Assembly (NCBI GenBank): GCA_016928155.1
Contig: JAFGLG010000005.1
Span: 124,001-188,000 of the forward strand
Length of the DNA: 64,000 nt
Direction of reading: 5' to 3'
From: Candidatus Woesearchaeota archaeon
GTDB taxonomy: Archaea > Nanobdellota > Nanobdellia > Woesearchaeales > JAFGLG01
Part shown: positions 46,519-55,492 of the stretch, piece after piece
Position numbering within the stretch: position 1 is the stretch's first letter
Layout of the letters: every line of letters begins with the position of its first letter
Notes under the pieces: model-generated
Database searches by the model: none
The model's input: the letters and a program-made list of their open reading frames with translations, nothing else
Told to the model about the DNA's origin: nothing
Translations under genes and position numbers: made by a program

Positions 46519-46926
46519 ATGGACATCATCCTGGATGAATTCTGGAAGATACAGGACAAAGAGGGCTATGTCTCAGAAGAGGCCATGAAAAAGCTCTCGA
46601 AAAAGACAGGGATCCCGATAGTGAAGCTATATGCTGCAGCCTCATTCTATTCATTCATCTACACAAAGCCCCAGGGAAAATATGTGATAAGGCTGTGCAA
46701 CAGCCCATCATGCTATCTCAATGGAAGCCTTAACATAGCAGAATGGATTGAGAAAGAGCTTGGCATAAGATCAGGCGAGACCACAAAAGACAGACTCTTC
46801 TCATTCCACATAGGATCATGCATCGGATGCTGCAATGAAGCCCCAGCCATGATGATAAACGACAAGGTCTATGGAAATCTGACAGAGCAGAAAGTGAAGG
46901 GGATATTTGAAAAATGCAGAAAGTGA
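46519..46926 (+). CDS. [FeFe] hydrogenase small subunit, NuoE-like (HydC)
   Basis: 135 residues with the thioredoxin-like [2Fe-2S] domain: ligands in LCNSPSCYLNG and GSCIGCCNEAP. Ribosome site AAAGAGGTGGGTA. It is a minimal version of NuoE, lacking most of the N-terminal helical part. The next gene overlaps by 13 bases. In HydABC complexes this subunit relays electrons between the NAD site and the hydrogenase. Confidence 0.9.
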   Translation: MDIILDEFWKIQDKEGYVSEEAMKKLSKKTGIPIVKLYAAASFYSFIYTKPQGKYVIRLCNSPSCYLNGSLNIAEWIEKELGIRSGETTKDRLFSFHIGSCIGCCNEAPAMMINDKVYGNLTEQKVKGIFEKCRK

Positions 46927-48029
46927 AAGTGATGCAGATACTGAAGAAAGCCGACGGCGCGCTCGAGAAAGCAAAACAGCTCGGACCTGAGAGAGTGATA
47001 GAGCTACTCAACAAGAAGGACCTCAGGGGAAGAGGAGGAGCAGGATTCCATACAGGCAAGAAATGGGAGATGGCAAGGAATGCGCCTGGCGAGAAAAAAT
47101 ATGCGGTCTGCAATTCTGATGAAGGAGAGCCAGGCTCATTCAAGGACAAGTTCATATGGAACAATAATCCAGAAGCGGCCATCATAGGGCTCCAGACAGC
47201 TGCGTTCTGCATAGGGGCCCAAGAAGCGCTGATCTATCTGAGAGGAGAGTACAGATATCTCAAGAAGAATATTGAGAAGGCCATAACGAAGATAGGCGGA
47301 GTGCCAGTGAAGATCGTTGTCGGAGGAGGGGCATATGTGTGCGGAGAAGAGACAGCAATCCTTGAATCAATAGAAGGAAAAAGGGGCCAAGTCAGGAATA
47401 AGCCGCCATATCCAGTGACATATGGATTATTCGGGATGCCGACAGCAGTCAATAATGTAGAGACACTTGCAAATGTGCCACTTGCAGTGCTCTATGATGA
47501 CTGGGATCCCAACCTGCGGCTTTTCTCATTATCAGGCAATGTGACAAAGCCAGGAGTTTATGAACTGCATATGGGCAGCAAATTCTCAGATCTTTTGGAT
47601 CAGGGAAAACCAAAAAACAGGATAAAGGCTGCATTCTTAGGATGCTCAGGAGGAGTCATACCCTATGATCCTGACATGAGACTGACACCAGAACAGGTAT
47701 GTGATATGCGATGCAGGCTCGGATCAAGAAGCTTCATAGCAGCAGATGAGAAGCACTCAATAGTGGAGCTGGCTGCAAACATCGCAAAATTCTATGAATA
47801 TGAGAGCTGCGGCAAATGCACTCCGTGCAGGGAAGGCAACCACAGGATAGTCATGATACTTGAAAGTATGCTGGCGGGAAAAGGGAAGAGAGAGGACCTT
47901 GATACCCTGCAGGAGCTTGCAGAGGTCATAGAAGAGACATCAAGCTGCGGGCTCGGGCAGACATCAACACAGCACCTGAAGACAGGGCTCCAGCATTTCA
48001 GGAAAGAATTCGAGGCATTGATAAAATGA
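46914..48029 (+). CDS. [FeFe] hydrogenase flavin subunit, NuoF-like (HydB)
   Basis: 371 residues: the FMN- and NAD-binding fold (GRGGAGFHTGKKW, CNSDEGEPGSFKD, GGGAYVCGEETAILESIEG), the SLBB segment and the [4Fe-4S] motif ESCGKCTPCREGNHR. The usual N-terminal [2Fe-2S] domain and C-terminal ferredoxin domain of bifurcating HydB are absent, so it is a compact form. Overlaps both neighbours. It would oxidise or reduce NAD(H) for the hydrogenase. Confidence 0.93.
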   Translation: MQKVKVMQILKKADGALEKAKQLGPERVIELLNKKDLRGRGGAGFHTGKKWEMARNAPGEKKYAVCNSDEGEPGSFKDKFIWNNNPEAAIIGLQTAAFCIGAQEALIYLRGEYRYLKKNIEKAITKIGGVPVKIVVGGGAYVCGEETAILESIEGKRGQVRNKPPYPVTYGLFGMPTAVNNVETLANVPLAVLYDDWDPNLRLFSLSGNVTKPGVYELHMGSKFSDLLDQGKPKNRIKAAFLGCSGGVIPYDPDMRLTPEQVCDMRCRLGSRSFIAADEKHSIVELAANIAKFYEYESCGKCTPCREGNHRIVMILESMLAGKGKREDLDTLQELAEVIEETSSCGLGQTSTQHLKTGLQHFRKEFEALIK

Positions 48030-49696
48030 GAGTGAAAGTGGACGGCAAGGAGATGGAATTCGATGCACAAAAGAGCCTCCTGATAAATCTTAGAGCAAAA
48101 GGATTCTCAATACCATCGATGTGCTACCAGGAAGGGCTTGAAGCAGAAGCAAGATGCAGGCTCTGTGTCGTCGAGATAAAGGGAAAGCTGAAGACAAGCT
48201 GCTCGACATACCCGGAAGAGGGCATGGAGATCCTGACCAGTTCAGACAAAGTCAAGAGGGCGAGAAGGGTCAATGCAGAGCTGCTCTTTGCAGAGCACAG
48301 GAAATGCACCAATGTAGCCGGCCATGATAATGTATGCCAGATGATCGACGGCATAGAAAATATCGGCTCCAGATTCGAACCGAGAAAATCATATGAATCA
48401 GAGCTGGGGAATGCTGTGATAAGGGACAACAACCTCTGCATAAACTGCGGGAGATGCGTGCAGGTATGCGCAAAAGTCCAGGCGACATATGCCATAGATT
48501 TTGCAAAACGCGGCCATCATGAGCATGTCACGCCCTATTTCGAGCATAATCTCGCTGATGTGGCATGCACAAAATGCGGGCAGTGCATAGCAGCATGCCC
48601 TGTCGGAGCCATATCAGAAAGGGAGCACATCCCTGAAGTCCTCAGGGCGCTCAAGGACAAGAAAAAGACAGTGATCGCACAGACCGCACCTTCAATCAGG
48701 GCATCGCTTGGCGAGGAATTCGGCATGGAGCCAGGAACACTTGTGAAAGGGAAGATGGTGGCTGCATTACACAGATGCGGATTCGACAAGGTATTTGACA
48801 CAGACCTCGGGGCAGACATCACAATAATGGAAGAGGCATCTGAGTTCCTTGAAAGAGCGAAGAAAGGAGGGCCATTCCCGATGATAACGACGTGCTGCCC
48901 TGCATGGATAAAATGCATGGAGCATTTCTATCATGAGCTCATACCCAACATGAGCACATGCAAGAGCCCGCACACAATGCTTGGGATACTGATAAAGAAA
49001 TACTATGCAAAGAAAGAGGAGATACCTGAGAAGGACATTGTTGTGGTGAGCATAATGCCATGCACAGCAAAGAAATTCGAGTCAACAAGGCCTGAGCTCT
49101 CAGGGGATGTGGATTATGTGCTCACAACACGCGAGACTGCAAAGCTCATCAGGCTTCACAATATCGACTTCAGGAACCTGCCGGATGAAGAATTTGATCC
49201 TGCGCTCGGGATATCCACAGGGGCAGGAGTGATATTCGGGGCTACAGGGGGAGTCATGGAGGCTGCGCTCAGGACAGCATATGAATTAGGGACAGGAAAA
49301 AGCCTGACAAAGACAGAATTCGAACAGATAAGAGGCATGGAAGGCATCAAAGACGGAAGCATAATCATAAACGGTAATGAATACAGGTTTGCAGTGGCCA
49401 ACGGACTGGCACATGCGCGTGAGCTCATCAAGAAAAAGGATGATTATCATTTCATAGAGATAATGGCATGCCCCGGAGGATGCATAGGGGGAGGAGGACA
49501 GCCTCTGCCTGTGGATCAAGAGATACTGAAGAAAAGGATGAATGCATTATACCAAGAGGATGCCCTGCTCCCATTGAGGAAATCCCACGAAAATCCTATT
49601 GTCAAACAGATATATGCAGAATTCCTGGATCATCCTCTCAGCAAGAAGGCAGAGAAGCTATTGCACACAAGATACACAAAAAGAAGCCAGTTCTGA
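48026..49696 (+). CDS. [FeFe] hydrogenase catalytic subunit (HydA)
   Basis: 556 residues. N-terminal [2Fe-2S] ligands Cys33, Cys44, Cys47, Cys59; then a His/Cys cluster region HRKCTNVAGHDNVC (residues 91-104) that lacks one Cys of the usual H-x3-C-x2-C-x5-C; two [4Fe-4S] ferredoxin motifs (CINCGRCVQVC, CTKCGQCIAACP). H-cluster motifs are intact: TTCCPAW (Cys290 proton relay, Cys291), MPCTAKKFE (Cys346), MACPGGCIGGGGQP (Cys482, Cys486). The C-terminal small-subunit region is fused. It probably makes or uses H2 with HydB and HydC. Maturases HydE, HydF and HydG are not in this window. Confidence 0.95.
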   Translation: MRVKVDGKEMEFDAQKSLLINLRAKGFSIPSMCYQEGLEAEARCRLCVVEIKGKLKTSCSTYPEEGMEILTSSDKVKRARRVNAELLFAEHRKCTNVAGHDNVCQMIDGIENIGSRFEPRKSYESELGNAVIRDNNLCINCGRCVQVCAKVQATYAIDFAKRGHHEHVTPYFEHNLADVACTKCGQCIAACPVGAISEREHIPEVLRALKDKKKTVIAQTAPSIRASLGEEFGMEPGTLVKGKMVAALHRCGFDKVFDTDLGADITIMEEASEFLERAKKGGPFPMITTCCPAWIKCMEHFYHELIPNMSTCKSPHTMLGILIKKYYAKKEEIPEKDIVVVSIMPCTAKKFESTRPELSGDVDYVLTTRETAKLIRLHNIDFRNLPDEEFDPALGISTGAGVIFGATGGVMEAALRTAYELGTGKSLTKTEFEQIRGMEGIKDGSIIINGNEYRFAVANGLAHARELIKKKDDYHFIEIMACPGGCIGGGGQPLPVDQEILKKRMNALYQEDALLPLRKSHENPIVKQIYAEFLDHPLSKKAEKLLHTRYTKRSQF

Positions 49697-49863
49697 TCAT
49701 TTCTGATTTCCGAAAAAAAATTGAGAAAATAGGTTATTTAGAACAGATTTCCGTCGCTGATCAGATATTATCCGATTTCTCTGCAATATTATCATGAATC
49801 CTTGAAAAATCTTTTTTTAGCCTCAGATCAAATAGATTAACATAACCAACCCGAGGTGGGAAA

Positions 49864-50268
49864 ATGAGCTACAAAAAAAGAGGATTCACAAGCTTTCTTG
49901 GAAAAGCTGTGCTTGGTGCAGCGATATTCTATATAGGGCACTTTTCAGGAAGCAGTGAGATGAGGCAGTTCAAAAATGATATCCAGCAGGATGTCAGTGC
50001 AGTAAGCAGGTATATGCCGCCTGCACAGCAGAGAAATTATGTCGACGACTATGTATCTGGATTGACACCTAATGAGAGAGTGAAAACAATCTCAGGATAC
50101 ATACAGGAGATGCCTGACAGGGAACAGGAGATGCTGGCATTCAGGATGTACAATTCCCTGTCTGATCCTGCAAAGAGCCAGCTAAACCATATCATCGAAG
50201 GGGCTAACCCCCCAGACAGGTATGACAAGGCAGCAGGATTCATCAGGGAACTTGTGGGACAGTTCTGA
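49864..50268 (+). CDS. Small membrane-anchored protein, AAA+ operon
   Basis: 134 residues with a ribosome site (CGAGGTGGGAAA). One membrane helix near the N-terminus (GKAVLGAAIFYIGHFSG) and a helical soluble part (LSDPAKSQLNHIIEGANPPD). Basic residues before the helix place the C-terminal part outside. It is the first gene of a four-gene operon; the next starts 9 bases later behind GAGGTGACAAG. Confidence 0.6.
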   Translation: MSYKKRGFTSFLGKAVLGAAIFYIGHFSGSSEMRQFKNDIQQDVSAVSRYMPPAQQRNYVDDYVSGLTPNERVKTISGYIQEMPDREQEMLAFRMYNSLSDPAKSQLNHIIEGANPPDRYDKAAGFIRELVGQF

Positions 50269-50277
50269 GGTGACAAG

Positions 50278-51270
50278 ATGGAATACCAATCATCATTTGT
50301 CAGGCAGAAGATGGAATCAAAAGATAATGGATACGACATCCTCCATGCAGAGAACCAGGCACCGATGACATCGGCAACCTCATTCCTGGAGAAGAACCAC
50401 CCGATATTCGAGGAATCCATGAGGGTGCTTCAGGAATGCCAGAGAGAATATGACCGTGTGGCAAATGAGTACGGAGGAATCGCCGGCAAGGTGATGATAG
50501 CACTGAACCTCACAACACCGAAAAAGAGGCTTGAGAAGAGGGTTGCGAACCTAGAGTTCAACATCAGTGTCCTCGAGGAGATAGTGACGCATTCAGAGCA
50601 GTCCATAAAAGATCTGCATGGGCACTACATGTCAAGCTCAAGGGCCAAGATCGTGGCAGGCAGGAGCATGCAGGGCTATGAAAAGGTCGGCAAGGACATC
50701 GAAGAGCAGGCCGCACTCCTCATTGAGGATTACAACAGGTGCGATGATGAGGCCCTGAAGCTAGAGATAGAGAATGAGCTGTTCAGCCTTGAGCAGGACA
50801 GGCAAAGGGTGAAAGGGGAGCAGGAAGAATGCGCTGCGGAGATAATATTCCTCGACAATGCACTTGGCTCGCTCAACAAGTACAAGTCAGCAATGGGAAG
50901 CCTGACAAAGACAGCGAGGGCAGCGCTCAACTCAGGCAGGCTAATCAAGCGTGAGGTGGAATCATCACTGCCGTATGTTGTCAAGGGGCAGGAGACACTC
51001 AGCGCAATACAGGACATCTACCAGAACATACAGGCGCTCAAGACTGACCTGAGCAGGATATATGAAGTGAACCTCCGGAGCGTCGCTGAAGTGACAAAAT
51101 ATCACCTTGACCCATCGACAGCAAGGCTCGTGGATCCGGGGAAGACAAAAGCAGACGACTACAGCTCAAAAATAAAGGACAATATGGCAAAAGGGAGGGA
51201 CACGCTGATCGATCAGGCAATGAAGATCATCGATAGGGACAGGAACAAGAAGAAGGGAAAAGATGCTTGA
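50278..51270 (+). CDS. Coiled-coil protein, AAA+ operon
   Basis: 330 residues, almost entirely helical with long coiled-coil stretches (RLEKRVANLEFNISVLEEIV, LFSLEQDRQRVKGEQEECAA). No membrane span and no Cys-rich module. Its helical-hairpin character is loosely like PspA/ESCRT-III or TelA proteins, but no diagnostic motif is visible. It overlaps the ATPase gene by 8 bases. Likely a substrate or adaptor of the ATPase. Confidence 0.6.
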   Translation: MEYQSSFVRQKMESKDNGYDILHAENQAPMTSATSFLEKNHPIFEESMRVLQECQREYDRVANEYGGIAGKVMIALNLTTPKKRLEKRVANLEFNISVLEEIVTHSEQSIKDLHGHYMSSSRAKIVAGRSMQGYEKVGKDIEEQAALLIEDYNRCDDEALKLEIENELFSLEQDRQRVKGEQEECAAEIIFLDNALGSLNKYKSAMGSLTKTARAALNSGRLIKREVESSLPYVVKGQETLSAIQDIYQNIQALKTDLSRIYEVNLRSVAEVTKYHLDPSTARLVDPGKTKADDYSSKIKDNMAKGRDTLIDQAMKIIDRDRNKKKGKDA

Positions 51271-52666
51271 GCTAAGGATAAGTGAAGAGGAGATATCACA
51301 GGCCACAGAGAAGGCATGCGAGAGGCTGAACAATACAATATACAGCTTCAGGAGCTTCTTCAATAACCTCTACAGCAACAGGATGAGACAGGATGGGCTT
51401 GAGTCAATAATAAGGTTTGAGCGATTCCTGGGCATGCAGGGATGCATAAAAGAAAGATGCAGAAGGGCCCTCAGGATAGACCTTAACAGGGAGCTCACGA
51501 TAGAGGAAGACCATCATCTGAACCTGTATTCCCTCATGAGATCAGCAGAAAGGTCCCTTAAAGAGCGCCATGACGCAGACCCAGAGACATGCGAGCTCTC
51601 ATTCGATTATCAGGCAGGGGAATACAGCCTCATAGATTCAATAATCAGGGGCTACATGAACGGAGCCAGAAGAAGACCAGACAGCATGCCGCAATACACA
51701 GATGATTTCCTGACAAGGATACTGGATGAGACATCGATGCTGACAAAAAAGACCGGCAGAGAGAAGATCAGGATCTCATTCAATGGCGACAAGAAAAAGG
51801 CATCAAACATCAGGCACAAGGACTATTCTGAGATCATAGGCGCGGAAGAGGCAGTGCACACACTGAGATATACAATAAGCAGGCTGTGCTGCTATGACCC
51901 TGAGCAGCAGAAGAACATCTATTCAGGCTCACTGCCAAAGTCAATCCTCCTGTACGGACCTCCCGGCTCAGGGAAGACAAGCCTGATAGATGCATCAATA
52001 GGGTATGCGCAGATGCTCTGCGACATGAAAGGCATGCCCTTCAATCCCGGTGTCATAGACAACTCCCTGAAATCCATGTGGATGGGGAAATCAGTGGAGA
52101 ACATCAGGAGGATGATCGAGGATGCCAGATCACCTGACGGGGCAGGCCTCATAATCATCGATGACTTCGACATGGTGCTGAACAGCAGGCAGAGCAAGGA
52201 ACAGAATTTCGGCGAGGTCCAGGTGCTGCATGAGCTTCTCAACCAGATATCAGGATACGGGCACAATAATGATGGGAATCATATCTATCTGCTGACGAGC
52301 AACATGCCTGGCGCTGCAGATACAGCCCTGTTCGACAGGATAGAAGAGAAGATCCCGGTTAGAGGATGCTGCACCCAGGAAGATTTCAAAGAGCTCCTGA
52401 ATAAAGAGCTGGGCACATACAGGGATCATGCTGATGATGGAGTGATCGAGAAGCTATCATCAGACCTCGGGAGGATGGGTGCATCAGGAAGGACAGCAAC
52501 AAGGATGGCCAGATCAATGATAAGATACATCGACCACAGGATACCTGGACCAGAGTTCATCTGCGCGCCATATCATATCCAGGCCGGACAGAACAACGGA
52601 TACAGGAGATTCAGCATGAAAGAATTGGGGATCCTGGACCAGCCTGAGGTCAGATCATATGTATAA
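51263..52666 (+). CDS. AAA+ ATPase of unknown system
   Basis: 467 residues. N-terminal 190 residues are helical and unassigned. AAA core: Walker A GPPGSGKT (232-239), Walker B LIIIDDFD (Asp300-Asp301, so Asp replaces the usual catalytic Glu), sensor 1 LLTSNMP, then DTALFDRIEEKIPV, and a small helical lid. This is the classic-clade single-domain type (katanin/Vps4/CDC48-like core) by pattern. It overlaps both neighbours by 8 bases, so it probably acts on the coiled-coil or TPR partner. Confidence 0.75.
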   Translation: MLELRISEEEISQATEKACERLNNTIYSFRSFFNNLYSNRMRQDGLESIIRFERFLGMQGCIKERCRRALRIDLNRELTIEEDHHLNLYSLMRSAERSLKERHDADPETCELSFDYQAGEYSLIDSIIRGYMNGARRRPDSMPQYTDDFLTRILDETSMLTKKTGREKIRISFNGDKKKASNIRHKDYSEIIGAEEAVHTLRYTISRLCCYDPEQQKNIYSGSLPKSILLYGPPGSGKTSLIDASIGYAQMLCDMKGMPFNPGVIDNSLKSMWMGKSVENIRRMIEDARSPDGAGLIIIDDFDMVLNSRQSKEQNFGEVQVLHELLNQISGYGHNNDGNHIYLLTSNMPGAADTALFDRIEEKIPVRGCCTQEDFKELLNKELGTYRDHADDGVIEKLSSDLGRMGASGRTATRMARSMIRYIDHRIPGPEFICAPYHIQAGQNNGYRRFSMKELGILDQPEVRSYV

Positions 52667-54071
52667 ATCAGGCTTTGTGAAGAGGTGGGAGCAGAGGAGA
52701 GAAGAGTTCAGGAAAGAGCTTGAGAATCTTGTTCTCGAAGATTATGAGACCAAGCTGAGCAGGTTCTCCGGGGAGATGGACCTGGAGAAGGCTAGAGAGG
52801 CACTCGGGAAGCAGGCAGGATTCGATGAGATAAGAAGATATGACCAAGAGGCATATGTATTCCAGGAAAGCCTTGACGCAGGACTTTATCCCAAGGCGCA
52901 GAGGCTCCATTCGATGAACGCCCATACCCTCAGAGTGCAATCATCAGCAAGGGAATATATTTCAGCAATATTCAGCCAGACCACCTCTGAATTCAGGAAA
53001 ACAAAGAAAGAGCCCCTGAATATCCACAAACTTGAATCATGCTACAACCAGATGCAGGAGATTGCAGGCATACTGGGCAATGAAGGAAGATTCTCTGGTG
53101 AGCTTGACACTGCAGAGGCCGGATTGAAGAGAGTCTACAGGAGAATAGCTGCCAATGATCCAAAAAAAAGGAAGGTGAGAAAAATGAGAAGAGCTGCTGC
53201 AACACTGGCATTGATCGCATGCCTTGCCGGCGCCGGCTATGCGAAAAAGGAGCATATCCAGTCGTGGATAAACCCAAAGATAAGCTCATATTATCTGAAA
53301 CAGAGCAAGGAAAGCGCCGGCCTTGAGAGGAAGCTTGAGCTCAGCTACAAAGCACTCGAGAGGGACGAAAGCCCTGAAGCTCTTGCTTTCCATAATGAGG
53401 CATATGAACGCTACATGATGAAGCACGGCCAGAAAGAGGGGAAACCTGGGATGGAAAGCATGCTTAATACACTGAGAGCCCACAAAAGAGCAGCTGAAAA
53501 ACCCCAGCCTTTCTCTGCGATCGAGCATATCATACAGGGCATATACGCACAGGACACGCAGGCCGGCATGCACCATTACAGTGAGGCCATAAAGCATGAC
53601 AGGCATCTGCTCGTGCCATATTTCAGGATGGCAAAAATCTATTCAGACATGGATGAGAAGGAGAACATGCTCAGGATGATGGAATCTGCACACAGGATAG
53701 CCCCTGACAACATGAGGATCTGTCAGGAATACGGGTGGAGCCTCTTTGTCAACAGGCAGTACTTTGATGCCGCAGATGCACTGTCAGGGGCTGTAGATGA
53801 CAAGAGCGGGGCAGACTTCCACGGGGCGCTGGGGACCTCCCTGGCATACACAGGCAGGGCTGAGCAGGGCATGAAGCATCTGCAGATTGCCGTCGACAAA
53901 GACCAAAAAAATGCTGCCTGGCAGACCCAACTCGGAGCACTCCACTACAGGCAGGGAGATCTTGCCAGGGCGAGGACCCACCTATACATTGCATACAGGA
54001 ACGGCGGCGACCAGGAACTTATCAGGATCATAGAAAAGATTGATTCTCGTCTACAAGAACACAAAAAATGA
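52659..54071 (+). CDS. Membrane protein with C-terminal TPR repeats, AAA+ operon
   Basis: 470 residues. Residues 1-165 are a charged helical cytoplasmic region; a basic stretch (KKRKVRKMRR) precedes one membrane helix (AAATLALIACLAGAGYA); residues about 215-470 are TPR-like repeats (LLVPYFRMAKIYSDMDE, EYGWSLFVNRQYFDAADALS, GTSLAYTGRAEQGMKHLQIA, LGALHYRQGDLARARTHLYI). The positive-inside rule puts the TPRs outside the membrane. It is the last gene of the operon and could link an inside ATPase to an outside partner. Confidence 0.7.
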   Translation: MYKSGFVKRWEQRREEFRKELENLVLEDYETKLSRFSGEMDLEKAREALGKQAGFDEIRRYDQEAYVFQESLDAGLYPKAQRLHSMNAHTLRVQSSAREYISAIFSQTTSEFRKTKKEPLNIHKLESCYNQMQEIAGILGNEGRFSGELDTAEAGLKRVYRRIAANDPKKRKVRKMRRAAATLALIACLAGAGYAKKEHIQSWINPKISSYYLKQSKESAGLERKLELSYKALERDESPEALAFHNEAYERYMMKHGQKEGKPGMESMLNTLRAHKRAAEKPQPFSAIEHIIQGIYAQDTQAGMHHYSEAIKHDRHLLVPYFRMAKIYSDMDEKENMLRMMESAHRIAPDNMRICQEYGWSLFVNRQYFDAADALSGAVDDKSGADFHGALGTSLAYTGRAEQGMKHLQIAVDKDQKNAAWQTQLGALHYRQGDLARARTHLYIAYRNGGDQELIRIIEKIDSRLQEHKK

Positions 54072-54176
54072 CGGATTCTCGAGGGAGAAACCGGAAAAAA
54101 GCAAAAAATATTTAAATACCGACGGTTTTGTGACCTTCATCCGGCGAGAGCCGGAAATAAAAAGAGGTGAGCCTAA

Positions 54177-54347
54177 ATGGCAGTTAAAGTTGCAAAAGTC
54201 GGTATTAAGAGGAAACCGGGCTACCTGTATTTCATCGACAAGCAGGGAGATGTCTCCATGGCTAAGATGAACAGGGGCGGCAAGAAAAAGAAGAAAGCCG
54301 TGAAGAAGAAAGCAACCAAGAAGAAGGCAAAGAAAAAGAAGAAGTAA
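54177..54347 (+). CDS. Small Lys-rich basic protein
   Basis: 56 residues with a strong ribosome site (AAGAGGTGAGCCTAA). The first 30 residues (VGIKRKPGYLYFIDKQGDVS) form a small beta-type module; the last 26 are nearly all Lys with a few Ala, Thr and Gly. This looks like a nucleic-acid or chromatin-binding tail. Its leader has a TCCGGC-GAGA-GCCGGA hairpin with a GNRA tetraloop at 54139-54154 and a TATA-like TATTTAAATA near 54108. Similar short proteins recur in DPANN genomes, from memory. Confidence 0.7.
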   Translation: MAVKVAKVGIKRKPGYLYFIDKQGDVSMAKMNRGGKKKKKAVKKKATKKKAKKKKK

Positions 54348-54371
54348 TTGCCTTTTTTTATTTTTTTTCTA
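54348..54371. terminator. Bidirectional U/A-rich transcript end
   Basis: A run of seven T, one A and nine T follows the basic-protein stop, giving a U-tract for the plus-strand transcript. The minus-strand tmk gene ends inside it, so both transcripts may stop here. Confidence 0.5.
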
Positions 54372-55077
54372 AATTCTGCTTAAGAATCTCAAGCGCCCTG
54401 ACAGCAGTCTCTTCAGGCCTTATCGACGTAGTGTCTATATAAAACACCTTGGTGCCGGCCTTCTCAAACAGGTCCTTAATCCAGAGAGACTGATACCTCT
54501 TCTTTATCATCGCCTGGAAATCCAGATTCTCGAATATGGCCTTGTCCTGCTTCTTCCTCACACCGATCCTCCCAACCACAACATCAGGCTCGGCAACCAG
54601 GATAATGAGTATATCAGGCGGATTCTTCAAGGCCAGCTTGTTCCCCGGGAGCTTGAGGATATCCTGCATATCCATGCCATCACCCTGGACCGGCTGGTAC
54701 ACAAGGCTGGACGGCAGGCCCCGCTCCTGTATTATCATCTTGCCGGCCTGCAAAGCAGGGATCACCATGCAATTATACAGCATCTCCCTGTCCAGAGAGA
54801 AAGCCATGGCAGTCGATAATGCACCATAATCCCTGGAGTTCCTGCGTACGATCTCATCGCGGATCGCCTTGCCCACCATAGCAAAGGTCGGCTCAGCTGA
54901 AACAATGACATCATAAGTGATGAAATCATCCTTCAGGGGGATGCGTGAATTCCTCGACTCAAATTCCCTGGCATCAAAGACAGCATTGCCACGCTCTTTG
55001 AAGAAATCCTTGATAGAATCCAGAATCAATCCCTTGCCTGCAAGATCCATGCCTTCAATCATCACAAAAATAGCCAT
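54358..55077 (-). CDS. Thymidylate kinase-like nucleotide kinase
   Basis: 239 residues from the ATG at 55077 (ribosome site GAGAGGTG). The P-loop reads EGMDLAGKGLI, where thymidylate kinases have GxDGAGKTT, so the Thr/Ser after Lys is Gly. Other features fit: SAEPTFAMVGKAIR, the IQERGLPSS segment with Glu-Arg, and KKRYQSLW. It would phosphorylate dTMP or a related nucleotide. The altered P-loop weakens the exact substrate call. Confidence 0.8.
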   Translation of the reverse strand: MAIFVMIEGMDLAGKGLILDSIKDFFKERGNAVFDAREFESRNSRIPLKDDFITYDVIVSAEPTFAMVGKAIRDEIVRRNSRDYGALSTAMAFSLDREMLYNCMVIPALQAGKMIIQERGLPSSLVYQPVQGDGMDMQDILKLPGNKLALKNPPDILIILVAEPDVVVGRIGVRKKQDKAIFENLDFQAMIKKRYQSLWIKDLFEKAGTKVFYIDTTSIRPEETAVRALEILKQNLEKK

Positions 55078-55170
55078 CACCTCTCATACTGATTCCTAAG
55101 CTGAATTTTATAAATCTTTTCAAAAGAAGGCAAGAAAACATTTAAATACATAATACACCAAGATAGTCTC

Positions 55171-55320
55171 ATGAAATACAGATGCATGGCCTGCAATTAC
55201 AGATTTGAATGGAAAAGGGAGAAAAAGCCTGAAAGGTGCCCTTACTGCGCAAAAAGAGCTGAGCTCAAGATAGAGATGTCCTCAGCAGACATGGTCAGAG
55301 ATGTGGATGACATCGCATAA
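55171..55320 (+). CDS. Small zinc-ribbon protein
   Basis: 49 residues. Two CxxC knuckles (CMACN and CPYC) 16-20 residues apart form a rubredoxin- or zinc-ribbon-like fold, preceded by MKYR. TATA-like TTTAAATAC about 30 bases upstream. Short, but the pattern is typical of stand-alone archaeal zinc ribbons. Confidence 0.7.
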   Translation: MKYRCMACNYRFEWKREKKPERCPYCAKRAELKIEMSSADMVRDVDDIA

Positions 55321-55352
55321 ATGAGTATCCGGCTTCATTCTTTCAGCCTAAT

Positions 55353-55392
55353 ATTCATTTATTGATCCAAGCATTCATTTATTAATCCAAGC
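55353..55392. repeat. 20-base tandem duplication
   Basis: Two head-to-tail copies of a 20-base unit beginning ATTCATTTATT and ending TCCAAGC, with one G/A difference. It lies in the 172-base gap before the RHH-nucleotidyltransferase gene, upstream of its TATA box (CTTTATATAC near 55462). Confidence 0.7.
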
Positions 55393-55492
55393 CAGCAATA
55401 AGATCAAGTGTACAATCCTGCAAATATTACCCCCTCATATCACATCATATAAAAACAAAATCTTTATATACCCACATCGGGCTTTAGAAGAC

